Assembly (NCBI GenBank): GCA_000934455.1
Contig: KN884612.1
Span: 93,953 to 157,952, forward strand
Direction of reading: 5' to 3'
Source: Apostichopus parvimensis
Taxonomy: Eukaryota; Echinodermata; Holothuroidea; Aspidochirotida; Stichopodidae
Length of the DNA: 64,000 nucleotides
Below, in pieces: positions 60,201-64,000 of this stretch. The notes under the pieces are model-generated. The model was not told where the DNA came from and did not search any database. It worked only from the letters and a program-made list of their open reading frames with translations. The stretch's first letter is position 1, and each line of letters starts with the position of its first letter. The position numbers and the translations under genes were made by a program.

Positions 60201-63200
60201 TGACATATGCCATAGACATTTGCAGAAATACATCCATCTCTTGCGGTAAACAGAACATGCACCGTCATCTTCTAGACAAGCTGAAGGTACTATGTAGTTT
60301 TGCAGTGTAATTGAAGTTACTGTGCTTAGAATATAAACTTTCAGCTTGCACATCAGGCTCTTTCATGAGATAATAGCAAAAACATTTACAAGTCTAACTT
60401 CTTCTAACAACCAAATTTATTCGAAATCCAGTTTTTTTTTAAGAACGAAGTCCATTGTTTTATGCGAACAAGAACATTCGCAGTTTGGGGCGAGTCTTCA
60501 ATGCCTTTAATAATTTCTTTCCTTTACCGCGGTGTCTTACCATTCTCGGCATGTGTCGATGCATGCTGCAATGATTCGTATTGTTTAAGTTCGTTTCGTC
60601 TTAGTAAATCGCAACATTGACCTATTTATGTTGTTGTACTTAATTAGCCAGACTCCATGTTGTAAGTATTTTAGAACATGTTAGCATTAAAAGTGATTTT
60701 ACAGTTATACTCTCGGTGTCAGGGTCAAATCGATAAAGCTGTTTGATGTTAGTGTTCAGTCTCTATATTTGGTGACTTTTCTCAAAACGTTTTAATCAAA
60801 AGAGCATGATGTGGTTCCTTTTCTGTCTTGTTGTATAGTTGTTGGTTAAGTTAGATATTAGATCTAAAGTGATACGGTTTATTAGAGTAAGCATACTGTT
60901 TCTTGTCCATATTTTACATATGTTGGCACCTCTACTTCAATCTTCAACAGGCATGGTATCTACCGTACTGCTACTAAACTTACAACCAAATTCGAAAGCA
61001 TGTTCGTCGAATTAGATAATAACCTTCAAAATTCGCCCCCCCCCCTTCTTTCTCTCTCTCTCTCTCTCCACATTAACATATATTAATTTCTTGTCTACGA
61101 CAGAACAAACATATGGCTGAGTTTTCACTCTCTGTGCGATGGTTCTGCAGCTCGTTCTATACAACATTGTTTTAGGATATTCAATAACACTGTGATAATA
61201 AAATATAACATGAAATAGTACCATCATGTTTTGTTACAAACAAACATAACTGTCGATTTTAGGGAGTGGAAAGGTAAACTAAGTTTTTCTCTTCTACATG
61301 GTTTTGTTGGACAAAGACATTTAATTTCAATAAAATAAAGCAGAGAACTATTTTATCAAGTTTTTCAACAATTGTTTTGTAATATTACGGCTTGAATTCA
61401 AATCTTTAATCATTTTGCAAGTATAGCAGTTTCCGGCTTTTGAAATAAAATGTATTCTCAACCAATCTCGGCGCGTCACTGGGCTTGTTTCCACCAATTG
61501 TGGTTAACTAGGGAAAATAATTCGATACTAAGTAATTGTCGCCTGTGCAGTTCTGGATATCTGCGTTAAACCAAATCAGTTTCTTCTCTTTCTTAATTAT
61601 ACATACGTTATCAGCTGTTTCTTGTGTTTTTAAATAGAAATTAACGTGTCAACGATAATACACTGCTCTGTCCAGGGTTTAAAATATGCCAACAATTCAA
61701 CGCAAATGCGAATGACCGTAAGTCAAAAGAACAACTTAGTTGTTATCTCCCCCAATGATGCCGTTCAATGGCGTGCTCATTGCCAACCTTAATATCCAGT
61801 CGTGGATTTATTAACATGCGATGTGGAAGAATCATACCCCTTCCTGAGTCTTAAGAAACGCTGATGTGTTGAATCAATCGTAAACAAGGGAGAGGTATTT
61901 GCAGTTTAAGTTGAATACATCCATTTTGCAACCGCACACATACATTTAATTCAATTCATGAGCATAGTTTGTTGCCTAGATATATTTACCGGCAGTTGCA
62001 GTTCCAATATGCCCCAGAATGCACCCTTTTGACGTCTAAGCTATGGAGGACCTCTACACCAGCTACTGCACAAAATTCAAACAGTTAGGGGATTTAGAAT
62101 AACCCCTCTCCCCCCCCCCCCCGCACAATAAAAACAAATCACATACTAGACTGAATAATTGAATTATGTGCACGTCACTACATCGGTTATGTTGCCTCGG
62201 AAATCACAATGGACTTATTATGCTTTTTGAAAGTTCGTTTGCTGAAATGGTGATGCATATGACATAACTGCAAGAACAGAACCTTGTAGGTTACATTATC
62301 ACACTTATCTTCAAAGTAGTTCAAATCAATAATTATTCCTGAAGTGATACTGATTAAATATTTTCCTGCCTTACAGATTATAATTCTGACTTTAGTCACA
62401 TATATCTGCAAAAGTTTGCTACATTTTGAGTTTGATATTTACATACCGATTTAAGTAAAAGGACACGTTCATATGTTTATTTGTTTTTGTTATACAGAGC
62501 TTCTCAACTACTGTTTTTCTTCATTTTACCTTCATTTTCGCACTTAGTGACGTATATCATATTTATGATTGTTCTTTAGTTTCATCATACTAAGAATGTC
62601 AAGCAAAACGCGAGAAACTTGATAATGTTTCATGACTTTGAATTAGCATCATGGTATACACAGAATCGTATGGAATCTGAATATCAACCTATAAACTATT
62701 AACATGGAATTGATCAAATAGCTGTAACTTGATGTGTTTGACAGTAATTATACTTTTGAGAAGGAAGGCCATTGTTATTATTTTTATCATTACTTCATTC
62801 AAGAATGGAATGGAAATGCTTTAAATTCCGAAATATGTTTGCATTCGAATTTTCATTGTTGTATAAGATTTGTGCTTTCTCATATATTACACCTGCCCTA
62901 CACCAGTTAAGCTGTGTCATTTGTATTTTCCTGATGTCAGTTTTGTGGCGACGCAATTTTGTGATGTATTGAGTTAGGACAATATAACGAACAGAAAACC
63001 GAAACAGTAGCAATTGTCAAGGCATCGTAACAAGAATACCTGTACTAATACGATAAAGTAATCATTTTTAAATACCGCCCACATCTAGTCAAAGATGTGT
63101 GACCACCGTAAGACAAACACTGGTGCAGCATAACAATTGATAAGAAGTGTAAAGGTTGAAAACAGACGACTGCCTATGCAAATATACTGCTGGAATGTTT

Positions 63201-64000
63201 CTTTTCAAATTCCCAGGAACCTATTGTTTGTCAAAAGCCACAAGTTCGTATTATTATAAAAGAGATACGTTTGATCCTAATACGTTACCATCCATATGTG
63301 TAAAGACATTGCTTATTTCATACAGTAATACGATGGCTTAAGGAAGTAGAAACGGTGCCATTACACTACGAATAGGAACTGTGCTATAGTGTGTGTTACA
63401 TGTTATGTTGTAAAATCACAGACGGTTGTGAAATATACTTAATGTAATTAATATAAATGTTGGTAACAGTGTTAAACTCAACCTTCTTTATAAGTGACAT
63501 GTATAAATCAAACCAACGTCTGATACGTAACAGTTACTACAGACGTTAATAAATGCATTTTAATCTTGGGACCAATAGTATTATGTAATGGAAGTTTGAG
63601 AAAAGCGTAACGAGCAACTCAATGAATTAAAAGTAGTGTAAACCTGTGTTGGTCTTTTACCCACTAACCACTGACACATTGGTGTATATGTTTTAGTACG
63701 TGTGTATTTACTAGTGCTTATATGTGATTTTAAGGACTTACAGTGGCTTCTACAAAGAGTCTAAATGGTTCTACTGATTCCATTGTGTTTTGTTTCAGAT
63801 TTAGTAATTCAGTGTGTAATATCATCTTTTAACACCTAATGAACTATATAGAACCAATTTACTTATATTACGATGTTATTTTTGTTAACACAAACACAAA
63901 AACCATTACCATCATTATACGTGATTGTGAATGCGGTGACTCATTGTACTAGATTGAATTGACTTTGATACCCCATGGATCCTTGTTTCAATGTTTACCA
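60200..64000. other. Spacer B, distal part, homologous to 27,900-31,000
   Basis: No gene seen. It aligns nearly throughout with spacer A: 63,900-64,000 matches about 30,880-30,980. C-rich tracts lie at 61,036-61,045 (followed by CT repeats to 61,070) and 62,110-62,122. Homology is still present at the window edge. Confidence 0.55.

Larger units (their letters stand above)
34440..64000. repeat. Tandem segmental duplication, unit B
   Basis: Same orientation as unit A. It contains copy-specific LINE pieces, tandem repeats and poly(C) tracts, and lacks the unit A LINE. It continues past the window. Confidence 0.85.

Noticed and set aside
1-64000. CRISPR arrays, bacterial operons, tRNA or rRNA genes, retrovirus-like elements
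   Set aside because: None could be supported; the direct repeats are microsatellites, satellites or duplicated segments, and the reverse transcriptases are LINE type.

Overview
This window looks like animal nuclear DNA. It is AT-rich, has long introns with GT/AG splice sites, microsatellites and several decayed LINEs, and shows no bacterial-style operons. The receptor architecture and the LINE types fit an invertebrate deuterostome. An echinoderm such as a sea cucumber is plausible, but I cannot fix the species. Almost no gene appears as one long ORF: the genes were recovered by tracing short minus-strand exons and checking splice sites and reading phase.

The window holds two tandem units of a duplication with a period of about 33-36 kb. 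Unit A runs from about 36 to about 32,000 and unit B from about 34,400 to beyond 64,000. Each unit carries one minus-strand gene for a single-pass receptor followed by a shared intergenic spacer. The receptor has a signal peptide, three immunoglobulin-like domains, Thr/Ser/Pro-rich stalk exons, one transmembrane helix, a juxtamembrane segment with a Tyr-Met-Asp-Leu motif, and a receptor-tyrosine-kinase-like domain. Copy B is complete in the window (54,777 down to 33,232, about 732 codons if all assigned exons are used). Copy A enters at 18,860 and runs off the left edge inside the catalytic-loop exon.

The kinase has lost its ATP lysine (now Arg), the HRD aspartate (Gly), the catalytic-loop Asn (Lys) and the DFG glycine (Val). 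Both copies share these losses while keeping hinge, SPE, DVWSFG and CW...R motifs. They are therefore best read as ligand-binding pseudokinase receptors. By-eye protein identity between the copies rises from about 65% in the outermost Ig domain through about 75% and 87% to about 95-97% in the transmembrane and most kinase exons. A stretch covering four exons is near-identical even in its introns. This suggests gene conversion inside the cell and diversification outside it, the pattern of paired or allorecognition-like receptors.

Layout. 1-18,860: copy A gene, including an assembly gap at 11,446-11,660. 18,861-33,000: intergenic spacer A, carrying a decayed Tx1/L1-like LINE (about 20,900-25,850, minus). 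33,003-54,777: copy B gene with two LINE pieces in introns (38,870-39,632 with a 10-bp target-site duplication; about 47,205-48,755) and a copy-specific tandem repeat with nuclear-receptor-like sites (53,860-54,110). 54,778-64,000: spacer B, which is still homologous to spacer A at the right edge, so another receptor copy may lie just outside. No tRNA, rRNA, CRISPR or retrovirus-like element was recognised.
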